15,075 nt of DNA from an uncultured Lachnospiraceae bacterium. Its GTDB lineage: Bacteria > Bacillota > Clostridia > Lachnospirales > Lachnospiraceae. The notes under the pieces are model-generated. The model worked only from the letters and a program-made list of their open reading frames with translations, made no database searches and was not told where the DNA came from. Every line of letters begins with the position of its first letter. The stretch's first letter is position 1. Positions 1 to 6,629 of the stretch are shown here, one piece after another. The stretch is taken from assembly GCA_902803625.1 (NCBI GenBank), contig CADCQV010000077.1:1-15075 (forward strand). Reading direction: 5' to 3'. The position numbers and the translations under genes were made by a program.

Positions 1-38
1 AGAATCTTCTAACCGCAAGAGAAAACGGAGAAACAGTA

Positions 39-1658
39 ATGAGCGATGAATATATAAATAAAGATGCAGACGATGAGATCACCGAGATCTGCTATATCTG
101 CAGACGGACCATAACTTCAAAAAAGGATCTTTTCCGTATGCCAAACGGCATCAATATTTGTCAGGACTGCTTAAGAAAAACCATGGAGCAGGTGAGCTCC
201 ATTGATCTGTCGAACCTGTTCCTTAACGGATCTGCCTTTGTGCCTCCGGTTAAGCCGGCCAATGAGAAGCAGGATGACGCTGTGAAGGATAAGGAAGCGG
301 AAAAGATCGCGGTATCAGAAAAGCCCGGGGAAGAGGAAAAAGAGAATATCGACACAAAGGAGGACGGTGATCCCGGAGAAGGGACACCCTACGGATTCCC
401 CGGTATTCCCAATATTTCCTTTCTCAATCTTTCCGATATCACAAACGGCTTCGGACCGATGATGGGACGGAGTAAGATCAAAAAATCCTCCAAGGAGGAT
501 ATGAAGAAGGAATTTGATTTTTCGAAGGTAGAAAAGCCCCACAGGGTGAAGGAAATGCTGGATCAATATGTGGTGGGGCAGGAGCATGCGAAGAAGACCA
601 TATCCGTTGCGGTCTATAATCACTACAAAAGGGTGCAGGCGGATATCGAGGACGATAATGATGTGGAGCTGGAAAAGTCAAATATCCTGCTCCTCGGTCC
701 TACAGGCTGCGGGAAAACCTATCTGGTGAAAACCCTGGCAAGGCTCCTAAATGTTCCCCTTGCCATAGCCGATGCCACGAGCCTTACGGAAGCGGGATAT
801 ATAGGCGATGATATAGAGTCCGTGGTGTCAAAGCTTCTGGCAGCAGCCGACAATGATGTGAACAGGGCGGAACGCGGAATAATCTTTGTGGATGAGATAG
901 ACAAGATAGCAAAGAAAAAAGAGACACGTACGAGGGACGTGAGCGGCGAATCCGTTCAGCAGGGGATGCTGAAGCTTCTGGAGGGTGCGGAGGTTGAGGT
1001 TCCGGTGGGTGCCAACAGCAAGAACGCGATGGTGCCTATGGTAAAGATAAACACCAAGGATATACTTTTCATCTGTGGCGGAGCCTTTCCGGATCTTGAC
1101 GAGATAATCCGGCAGCGTCTTTCAAAGGAGACCTCCATAGGCTTCAATGCGGAGCTTAAGGACAGGTGGGATAAGGAAAAGAACATACTGAAAAAGGTTA
1201 CGGCCGATGACATAAGGGAGTTCGGGATGATACCGGAATTCATAGGACGTCTCCCTGTGATCTGTCCCATGGAGGGTCTTTCGGAGGATATGATGGTTGA
1301 AATACTGAAAGAGCCGAAAAATGCCATCATAAAGCAGTACGAAAAGATGCTTTCCATGGACGGCGTGAGCCTAAGGTTTACGGATGAGGCCATGCATGCC
1401 ATAGCGAAGAAGGCTATGGAAAGGGATACCGGCGCAAGGGCACTGCGTTCCGTGATAGAGGATTTTATGCTGGATATCATGTTCCAGGTTCCGAAGGACG
1501 AAAACATCGGACGGGTGACCATTACGGAAGATTATGTAAACGGAACGGGCGGGCCTATAATAGACCTTAAGGGGGTTATGGAGCTTGAAGAACACGAAGT
1601 ATATCCTGACGGGAGCATTTATAACGGCTATCGATCAGTCAGTGAAGCTCCATGCTGA
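39..1658 (+). CDS. Divergent ClpX-like AAA+ unfoldase (second ClpX paralogue)
   Basis: This 539-residue protein has the full ClpX architecture. A C4 zinc-binding domain (C18, C21, C41, C44) is followed by a charged, mostly acidic linker (about 65-165) and a AAA+ module. Visible motifs are Walker A GPTGCGKT (220-227), pore loop GYIG (253-256), Walker B FVDEID (283-288), the IGF ClpP-docking tripeptide (367-369) and sensor-2 TGAR (R467). Known ClpX proteins are about 410-430 residues; the excess is mainly the linker. Aligned by eye without gaps to the canonical ClpX at 6630-7880, the RKH substrate-binding loop reads SKN (about 327-329). Expected role: ATP-driven unfolding of selected proteins in the cytoplasm, probably for ClpP because the IGF loop survives; this is inference. 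GGAG at 27-30 supports the ATG at 39. Its 3' end overlaps the next gene by 74 bases. An ATPase with a non-ClpP partner or a pure chaperone is the alternative. Confidence 0.93.
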   Translation: MSDEYINKDADDEITEICYICRRTITSKKDLFRMPNGINICQDCLRKTMEQVSSIDLSNLFLNGSAFVPPVKPANEKQDDAVKDKEAEKIAVSEKPGEEEKENIDTKEDGDPGEGTPYGFPGIPNISFLNLSDITNGFGPMMGRSKIKKSSKEDMKKEFDFSKVEKPHRVKEMLDQYVVGQEHAKKTISVAVYNHYKRVQADIEDDNDVELEKSNILLLGPTGCGKTYLVKTLARLLNVPLAIADATSLTEAGYIGDDIESVVSKLLAAADNDVNRAERGIIFVDEIDKIAKKKETRTRDVSGESVQQGMLKLLEGAEVEVPVGANSKNAMVPMVKINTKDILFICGGAFPDLDEIIRQRLSKETSIGFNAELKDRWDKEKNILKKVTADDIREFGMIPEFIGRLPVICPMEGLSEDMMVEILKEPKNAIIKQYEKMLSMDGVSLRFTDEAMHAIAKKAMERDTGARALRSVIEDFMLDIMFQVPKDENIGRVTITEDYVNGTGGPIIDLKGVMELEEHEVYPDGSIYNGYRSVSEAPC

Positions 1659-2010
1659 GCTGCATCCCGAAAAGTACAGGGAGGTAGTCAGGAACAGCGG
1701 CTTTGCCGGAGAGAGATTAAAGAACAGACCGGAGATCGTAAGGGCAGTATCAGCTGTCCTTACGGTTTTCGGTATTTCCATGATCTTTTTCCTGCCGGAT
1801 GACACGGTAATGGAGAGGGTCAGGAAAGCCGGCTGGACCCTGCTTACTGCCGGGGGCTTCAGCAATACTCTGGACAGACTTATCAGGCATTATGTGGTAG
1901 ATTATATTCCTAAGGGCAGGTATGTATACAATCTGGGGGATTTTGCAATAGCGGCGGGAACTGCCGGATTTGTGGCAGGAACGCTTCTTGATGGGGAAAA
2001 GGAGGTTTAA
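1585..2010 (+). CDS. Short LspA-like (signal peptidase II family) membrane protein
   Basis: A 141-residue protein with degenerate versions of the lipoprotein signal peptidase motifs in order: IDQSVK at the end of the first helix (16-21), a shortened NSGFAG (37-42) for the usual N-x-G-x-x-F-G, SNTLDR (93-98), VVDYI (104-108) and YNLGDFAI (115-122). Asp97 and Asp119 fall where the two catalytic aspartates of LspA lie. Hydrophobic stretches are near 4-16, 54-70, 83-95 and 119-136. LspA is normally about 150-170 residues; the segment between the first two motifs is only about 15 residues here. The start is a TTG inside the ClpX-like gene, supported by AAGGGGG at 1569-1575 with a nine-base spacer. 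The TAA overlaps the malQ ATG by one base. It could be a minimal active peptidase cutting prolipoproteins at the membrane, or a non-catalytic relative; the family call is firmer than the activity. Confidence 0.72.
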   Translation: MKNTKYILTGAFITAIDQSVKLHAELHPEKYREVVRNSGFAGERLKNRPEIVRAVSAVLTVFGISMIFFLPDDTVMERVRKAGWTLLTAGGFSNTLDRLIRHYVVDYIPKGRYVYNLGDFAIAAGTAGFVAGTLLDGEKEV

Positions 2011-3503
2011 TGAGGACAGCCGGTATATTGATGAGTATTTCTTCACTTCCGTCCGATCACGGAATAGGATGCTTTTCAAAGGAAGCCTATGAATTTGTGG
2101 ACAGGATAAGTGAAGCATCCCTTTCACTGTGGCAGCTGCTTCCGCTGGGGCCTACGGGATACGGGGACAGTCCCTATTCATCCTTTTCAACCTTCGCGGG
2201 GAATCCGTATTTTATCGATCCCGAAACCCTCGTGGAAAAGGGGTGGATAAGGAGAACAGAGCTTCAAAAGTATGATTTCGGGAGAAATGAACGATATATC
2301 GATTATGAGAAGCTGAACGAAAACCGCTTCAAAATGCTGAAAAAGGCCTTCCGGAACAGCGGGATCAGCGAAAATAAGGCATTCAGGAGCTTTGAAAGAA
2401 GGAATGGATCATGGCTTAATGACTATGCCTTATTTATGGCGATAAAGACCGCGCGAAAGGGAGCTTCCTGGACAGATTGGGATGAAGGCATAAAAATACG
2501 AAAGCAGAAGGACATAAGAGAGGCGCGGGAAAAATACTCCGGGGAAATACTGTTTCACAAATTCCTGCAGTTTGAATTTTGGGAAGAGTGGAGGAAGCTA
2601 AAGAAATATGCAAATGACAGGGGAATAAAAATAGTCGGTGATATTCCCATATACGTTGCTGCGGACAGTGCCGATGCCTGGGGAAATCCGAAGCTTTTCC
2701 GCTTTGACAGGGATCTGCAGCCGGTTTCAGTGGCAGGATGTCCTCCGGACGCCTTTTCCGCCACAGGGCAGCTTTGGGGGAATCCTCTGTATGATTGGCA
2801 GTACCACAAGGATACAGGCTTCAAGTGGTGGATGAAACGCTTAAAGAGGGTCTTTGAGCTCTATGATGTTGTGAGGATAGATCATTTCAGGGGATTTGAC
2901 GAGTATTACGCGATTCCCTTCGGCGATAAGACCGCAGAGCACGGACACTGGGAAAAGGGACCGGGCTACGCTCTTTTTGACAGGATGAAAAAAGAGCTGG
3001 GGGACAAAGAGGTTATCGCGGAGGATCTTGGTTTTCTTACACCTTCGGTCCGGAGGCTGCTCAAAAGAACCGGATATCCAGGAATGAAGATCCTGGAGTT
3101 TGCATTTGACGCAGGCGGCGATTCCGATTATCTGCCCCACAATATCGTAAAGAATTCCGTGATCTATACGGGAACACATGACAATGACACCTGCCGGGGG
3201 TGGTACAGATCATTGTCAAAAAAGGACAGGCGCTTTGCGGATAAATATCTGGATATCGGAAATGTACCGGAAAAGGAGATCCCGTGGAGCTTTATAAGAG
3301 CTGCGATGATGAGTGTTTCAGACTATTGTATCATTCCGGTGCAGGACTTTCTGGGACTTGGAAGCGAAGCCAGGATAAATACGCCCTCGACTCTCGGGGA
3401 TAACTGGAAGTGGCGTATGAAGAAAAACGAGCTTACGAAGAAGACAGTTAAGCGGATCTCCGAGATGGTGAAATTATATAGAAGAAAAGATTCTTCGGGC
3501 TAA
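2010..3503 (+). CDS. malQ: 4-alpha-glucanotransferase (amylomaltase, GH77)
   Basis: This 497-residue protein matches the usual length of GH77 amylomaltases. The enzyme moves alpha-1,4-glucan segments between maltodextrins in the cytoplasm during maltose and glycogen metabolism. Family motifs are all visible: GDSPYSSFS near the N terminus (52-60), GDIPIYVA (210-217), GNPLYDW (257-263), RIDHFRGF with the nucleophile D291, AEDLG with the acid/base E338, and TGTHDND with D391. The ATG overlaps the preceding stop as TAATG and is preceded by GGAGG at 2001-2005, so translation is probably coupled to the LspA-like gene. The last residues (DSSG) and the stop lie inside a small palindromic repeat (3488-3519), which suggests the C terminus was altered by its insertion. 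No other maltose genes are in view, so its place in this block is not obvious. Confidence 0.97.
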   Translation: MRTAGILMSISSLPSDHGIGCFSKEAYEFVDRISEASLSLWQLLPLGPTGYGDSPYSSFSTFAGNPYFIDPETLVEKGWIRRTELQKYDFGRNERYIDYEKLNENRFKMLKKAFRNSGISENKAFRSFERRNGSWLNDYALFMAIKTARKGASWTDWDEGIKIRKQKDIREAREKYSGEILFHKFLQFEFWEEWRKLKKYANDRGIKIVGDIPIYVAADSADAWGNPKLFRFDRDLQPVSVAGCPPDAFSATGQLWGNPLYDWQYHKDTGFKWWMKRLKRVFELYDVVRIDHFRGFDEYYAIPFGDKTAEHGHWEKGPGYALFDRMKKELGDKEVIAEDLGFLTPSVRRLLKRTGYPGMKILEFAFDAGGDSDYLPHNIVKNSVIYTGTHDNDTCRGWYRSLSKKDRRFADKYLDIGNVPEKEIPWSFIRAAMMSVSDYCIIPVQDFLGLGSEARINTPSTLGDNWKWRMKKNELTKKTVKRISEMVKLYRRKDSSG

Positions 3504-3519
3504 AGCCCTCAGAATGACA
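3488..3519 (-). repeat. Small palindromic interspersed repeat, copy 1 (minus orientation)
   Basis: Read on the minus strand this begins GTCATTCTGAGGGC and ends GAAGAATCTT. On the plus strand it folds with an inner stem GGGCT/AGCCC (3497-3501 with 3504-3508) and an outer stem ATTCT/AGAAT (3490-3494 with 3511-3515), separated by a TC/TC mismatch. It overlaps the end of malQ. The same core recurs at 7931-7950 and, in variant form, at 14515-14541. No T-run follows, so it is not a classical terminator. Confidence 0.7.
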
Positions 3520-3539
3520 TATGCAGAGGAACACATCCA

Positions 3540-4568
3540 TTGAAAAACGTAGAAATCGAACGAAAATGGCTCATAGACAAGCTTCCCTTTGATCCCGGGA
3601 AATACAGCTGTCTCATTATTGAGCAGGCCTATCTGTCCGTATCCCCTACAGTGAGGGTCAGACGGGAAAACGGGGAGTATTACCTGACCTACAAGGGCGC
3701 CCGGGGGACCGAAGGAAATAATGACCTTTCCCATTCGGAATACAACCTCCCCCTTGACAGGGATTCCTATGAACACCTGAAGGAAAAAAGGGACGGAAGG
3801 CTGATACGGAAGAAACGCTACCTCATTCCGGAGAAGGATGGACTGACCATAGAGCTCGATGTTTTCGATGCCCCCTATGAGGGATTGATACTTTCCGAGG
3901 TTGAGTTTGACAGTGAGGAGGAGGCTCTTGCCTACAAGGCTCCGGACTGGTTCGGAAAAGATGTGACGGGGGAACGGCAGTACAAAAACGCCTATATGGC
4001 GCTCAGAAAGGAGCACACAATGAAAAAAGCAGCAGTATTTTTAGCAGATGGATTTGAAGAGATAGAGGGTCTTACGCCGGTTGATATGATGAGACGGGCC
4101 GGAGTGGAGGTAACCACCGTGTCAATAAGCGGAAGCTGTGATATCCACGGGAGCCACGACATTATCATAAAAGCGGATAAACTGTTTGAGGAAGTGGATT
4201 TTGGTGAGATGGACCTGCTGCTTCTTCCCGGAGGCGGCAAGGGTACGGAAAACCTGGAAAGCTGTGAAAAGCTTCTTACTCTCCTGAAAAAGGCAGACAG
4301 CGAAAAGAAGCTGATAGCCGCTATCTGCGCGGCTCCGAGGGTACTCGGAAAGCTTGGTCTCCTGAAGGGTGAAAGAGCCATCTGCTTTCCGGGAAACGAA
4401 AAGTTCCTCGAGGGTGCCGAGATTGCAGCCGGAGAAAAGGCAGTAATAAGCGGAAGGTTTATAACCGCAAGAGGCATGGGTGTTTCGGTAGAATTTGGCG
4501 GAGCGGTGCTGGAAGCACTCCTCGGGAAGGAAAAGGCGGAGGAAATATTAAGTAAGGTACAATATTGA
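3540..4568 (+). CDS. CYTH-domain protein in frame with DJ-1/PfpI domain (fusion ORF)
   Basis: One 342-codon frame holds two complete domains. Residues 1-160 are a CYTH / triphosphate tunnel metalloenzyme domain: the EIERK signature (5-9), VRVRR (38-42), YKG (K52), RKKR (90-93), IELDVF (104-109) and EVEF (120-123) supply the alternating acidic and basic residues lining the tunnel. Such proteins hydrolyse inorganic triphosphate or similar substrates with divalent metal; the substrate here is unknown. Residues 161-342 are a DJ-1/PfpI domain with Glu176 and the nucleophile-elbow Cys263 in AAICAAP; the position of human DJ-1 His126 appears to be Phe283. The start is TTG, preceded by AGAGGA at 3525-3530. 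No stop separates the halves, yet residue 161 is a Met with its own ribosome binding site, so the frame may yield a 342-residue fusion, a separate DJ-1 protein, or both. An alternative is a lost stop codon through mutation or sequencing error. Confidence 0.85.
   Translation: MKNVEIERKWLIDKLPFDPGKYSCLIIEQAYLSVSPTVRVRRENGEYYLTYKGARGTEGNNDLSHSEYNLPLDRDSYEHLKEKRDGRLIRKKRYLIPEKDGLTIELDVFDAPYEGLILSEVEFDSEEEALAYKAPDWFGKDVTGERQYKNAYMALRKEHTMKKAAVFLADGFEEIEGLTPVDMMRRAGVEVTTVSISGSCDIHGSHDIIIKADKLFEEVDFGEMDLLLLPGGGKGTENLESCEKLLTLLKKADSEKKLIAAICAAPRVLGKLGLLKGERAICFPGNEKFLEGAEIAAGEKAVISGRFITARGMGVSVEFGGAVLEALLGKEKAEEILSKVQY
4007..4022 (+). promoter_or_regulatory. Internal ribosome binding site and ATG for the DJ-1 domain
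   Basis: AAAGGAG (4007-4013) lies six bases before an in-frame ATG at 4020-4022, inside the CYTH-DJ-1 frame. It sits exactly at the domain boundary and matches the strength of sites used by neighbouring genes, so separate initiation of the DJ-1 part is likely. Confidence 0.65.
4020..4568 (+). CDS. DJ-1/PfpI family protein, alternative product from internal start
   Basis: Started at the internal ATG this gives 182 residues, the usual length of stand-alone DJ-1/YajL/PfpI proteins. The N terminus MKKAAVFLADGFEEIE is a typical first strand and loop carrying the conserved Glu (16th residue), and the Cys of AAICAAP is residue 103, close to Cys106 of human DJ-1. Members are proposed chaperones, glyoxalase or deglycase enzymes and oxidative-stress sensors; which of these applies cannot be read from sequence. 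It overlaps completely with the fusion frame and is listed because it has its own ribosome binding site. The stop codon lies within the -35 element of the downstream promoter. Confidence 0.55.
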   Translation: MKKAAVFLADGFEEIEGLTPVDMMRRAGVEVTTVSISGSCDIHGSHDIIIKADKLFEEVDFGEMDLLLLPGGGKGTENLESCEKLLTLLKKADSEKKLIAAICAAPRVLGKLGLLKGERAICFPGNEKFLEGAEIAAGEKAVISGRFITARGMGVSVEFGGAVLEALLGKEKAEEILSKVQY

Positions 4569-4594
4569 TTAATTCAGCGCCCTTATGGTATAAT
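4565..4594 (+). promoter_or_regulatory. Sigma-A type promoter with extended -10, upstream of tig
   Basis: TTGATT (4565-4570) and TATAAT (4589-4594) are separated by 18 bases, and TGG just before the -10 makes an extended TGnTATAAT element. The -35 overlaps the stop codon of the DJ-1 frame. Transcription should start near 4601, giving a leader of about 93 bases before tig. This marks the likely start of the tig-clpP-clpX transcription unit. Confidence 0.75.
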
Positions 4595-4634
4595 TCCAAG
4601 GTTATGATTAAATGAAGCGCCACCAAAGGGTTGA

Positions 4635-4655
4635 CGCCGCTCACATTGAGTGGTG
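4635..4655 (+). promoter_or_regulatory. Hairpin in the tig leader
   Basis: Bases 4635-4643 can pair with 4647-4655 (nine pairs, two of them G-U) around a three-base loop CAT. The core is CCGCTCA/TGAGTGG. It lies mid-leader, between the inferred transcription start and the tig ribosome binding site, and no T-run follows. It may affect transcript stability or translation; no known riboswitch or CIRCE operator was recognised. Confidence 0.4.
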
Positions 4656-4693
4656 GGATAACGGTTGACAGAAAGGAGCGGCTTAGGCAGGAA

Positions 4694-6013
4694 ATGAGTT
4701 TACAGGTTGAGAATTTGGAGCATAATATGGCACGCCTCACGATAGAGGCTTCCGCTGAGGATTTTGAGAAGGCATGTCAGAGTGCTTATCAGAAGCAGAA
4801 GGGAAGGATCACTGTCCCCGGTTTCAGAAAGGGAAAGGCTCCCAGAAAGCTTATAGAAAAGATGTACGGCGAAGGAGTGTTCTTTGAGGAAGCGGCAAAT
4901 GAACTTATTCCGGAGGCATACAGCAATGAGATAAAGGAGCATAAGGAGCTGGAAATAGTATCCCGTCCGGAAGTGGATATAGTTCAGATAGAGGCCGGGA
5001 AGCCCTTTATCTTTACGGCGGAGGTTGCATTAAAGCCCCCGGTTGAGCTCGGCAAATATAAGGGTGTCAAGTGCACAAAGATCGATACCTCTGTTTCGGA
5101 CGAGGAGATCGACAAGAGGATAGAGGAAGAGCGGGAAAGGGATTCCAGGATAGTTCCCGTTACAGACCGTGCGATAAAGGACAAGGATATCGCCACGATA
5201 GATTTTGAGGGCTTTGTGGATGATGTTGCCTTTGACGGAGGCAAGGGAACAGACTACGATCTGACCATTGGCTCCCACTCCTTTATAGATACATTTGAGG
5301 AGCAGCTTATCGGGAAGAACATCGGTGATGATACGGAAGTGAACGTCACATTCCCTGAGGATTATCAGGAGAAGAGCCTTGCGGGAAAGGCAGCACTTTT
5401 CAAGGTTTCCGTAAAGGGCATCAAGGAAAAGCAGATCCCCGCTCTGGATGAGGATTATGCTTCGGATAAGGGCTTTGACAGCGTTGATGAATACAGGGAA
5501 GATATAAAGAAGAGCATTGCCGGGAGAAAGGAAAACGAGGCAAAAGCAGCCAAAGAGGATGAGCTTCTGGAAGCCATAATAGAGGATTCAAAGATGGATA
5601 TTCCCGAGGCTATGATCGATACGGAGGCTGACGGCCTGGTACGCAGCTTTACCCGTAATATCGTTTCCCAGGGAATGAGCCTTGAAATGTATATGCAGTA
5701 TACCGGCATGACCCGGGAAAGATTAAAGGATCAGATGAAGGAACAGGCGGAAAAGAACATAAAGAGCCGTCTGGTTCTTGAGGCCGTTGCGGATGCAGAG
5801 GGCATTGAGTCCACGGATGAGGATTTTGACAAGGAAGTGGAAAAGATGGCTTCCCAGTACAAAATGGAGACCGACAAGCTGAAGGAAATGATGATGGATG
5901 AAGAAAAGGAAAACATCCGTCATGATATCAGAATGCAGAAAGCCGTTGATCTCATTATCTCACAGGCAAAGGAAACCGCAGAAAAGAAATCAAAGAAGAA
6001 GGATGGTGAATGA
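4694..6013 (+). CDS. tig: Trigger factor, ribosome-associated chaperone and prolyl isomerase
   Basis: With ATG at 4694 the protein is 439 residues, normal for trigger factor. The N-terminal ribosome-docking domain contains GFRKGKAP (43-50), with the FRK tip at 44-46. A central FKBP-type prolyl isomerase domain (about 150-235) has the segment TIDFEGFVDD and the DTFEEQLIG stretch. The C-terminal helical chaperone domain (about 240-439) ends in a lysine-rich tail. It binds nascent chains at the ribosomal exit tunnel and helps them fold. The reading frame is open back to 4631, but family proteins begin at the MSLQVENLE-type sequence, and AGAAAGGAG (4671-4679) and AGGCAGG (4685-4691) lie upstream. 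clpP follows after one base, fitting a shared transcript with the protease genes. Confidence 0.97.
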   Translation: MSLQVENLEHNMARLTIEASAEDFEKACQSAYQKQKGRITVPGFRKGKAPRKLIEKMYGEGVFFEEAANELIPEAYSNEIKEHKELEIVSRPEVDIVQIEAGKPFIFTAEVALKPPVELGKYKGVKCTKIDTSVSDEEIDKRIEEERERDSRIVPVTDRAIKDKDIATIDFEGFVDDVAFDGGKGTDYDLTIGSHSFIDTFEEQLIGKNIGDDTEVNVTFPEDYQEKSLAGKAALFKVSVKGIKEKQIPALDEDYASDKGFDSVDEYREDIKKSIAGRKENEAKAAKEDELLEAIIEDSKMDIPEAMIDTEADGLVRSFTRNIVSQGMSLEMYMQYTGMTRERLKDQMKEQAEKNIKSRLVLEAVADAEGIESTDEDFDKEVEKMASQYKMETDKLKEMMMDEEKENIRHDIRMQKAVDLIISQAKETAEKKSKKKDGE

Positions 6014-6014
6014 C

Positions 6015-6629
6015 ATGCTGGTCCCTACAGTCATAGAGACAACTAACCGCGGGGAGAGGGCCTATGATATTTATTCCAGGCTTTTAAAGGAGCGTATAAT
6101 CTTTCTCGGCGATGAGGTTACCGACCAGACCGCAGGACTGGTAGTTGCGCAGATGCTGTTTCTGGAGGCGGAGGATCCCGATAAGGATATCCACTTCTAC
6201 ATTGATTCTCCCGGAGGATCGGTAACGGCGGGTTTTGCGATCTATGATACAATGAATTACATTAAATGCGATGTCTCCACGATCTGTCTCGGAATGGCAG
6301 CATCCATGGGAGCTTTTCTTCTTGCGGGAGGAACAAAAGGAAAGAGGCTTGCTCTTCCGAATGCGGAGATTATGATACACCAGCCCTCAGGCGGTGCAAG
6401 AGGGCAGGCGACCGAGATCGAGATAACAGCGAGACAGATCCTGAGAACCAGGGAAAGATTGAATAAGATACTTTCCCAGAATACAGGCAAACCCCTTGAA
6501 ACCATTGCTCTTGACACTGAAAGGGACAACTGGATGACTGCCGGGGAAGCAAAGGAGTACGGGATCATAGATGAGATCGTGGTTTCCAGAGTGGCCGCTG
6601 AGGAAGCAGCAAAGGCAAAGGATAAGTAA
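6015..6629 (+). CDS. clpP: ATP-dependent Clp protease proteolytic subunit
   Basis: Started at the ATG at 6015 the protein is 204 residues, the usual ClpP size. The catalytic triad is Ser97 (in GMAASMGAFLL), His122 (in IHQPSGG) and Asp171 (in ERDNWM). The N-terminal LVPTVIE processing and axial-loop region, the YIDSPGGSV oxyanion-hole strand and the handle region with GQATEIEI are present. ClpP forms a double heptameric barrel that degrades proteins fed by ClpX-type ATPases. The frame is open further upstream into tig, but only the 6015 start gives the normal N terminus; AAGGA at 5999-6003 precedes it. It starts one base after the tig stop and abuts clpX with TAAATG. No second clpP is present to match the second ClpX-like gene. 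Confidence 0.97.
   Translation: MLVPTVIETTNRGERAYDIYSRLLKERIIFLGDEVTDQTAGLVVAQMLFLEAEDPDKDIHFYIDSPGGSVTAGFAIYDTMNYIKCDVSTICLGMAASMGAFLLAGGTKGKRLALPNAEIMIHQPSGGARGQATEIEITARQILRTRERLNKILSQNTGKPLETIALDTERDNWMTAGEAKEYGIIDEIVVSRVAAEEAAKAKDK

Noticed and set aside
956..1522. Minus-strand open frame of 188 codons opposite the ClpX-like gene
   Set aside because: It lies wholly opposite a clearly coding AAA+ domain, is Ser- and Met-rich as expected from antisense reading, and shows no family motif or ribosome binding site that I could see.
3488..3519. Possible intrinsic terminator after malQ
   Set aside because: The stem-loop is real but has no T-run, and its core recurs at other spacers, so repeat is the better description.
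4631..4693. Upstream extension of trigger factor
   Set aside because: The extra 21 residues overlap the leader hairpin and the ribosome binding sites, and the family begins at the ATG at 4694.
4601..4693. Riboswitch or CIRCE heat-shock operator in the tig leader
   Set aside because: No TTAGCACTC-type inverted repeat and no recognisable aptamer core; only a simple hairpin.
5898..6014. Upstream extension of clpP into the end of tig
   Set aside because: The frame is open but the added residues resemble no ClpP N terminus, and the ATG at 6015 gives the normal length and triad numbering.
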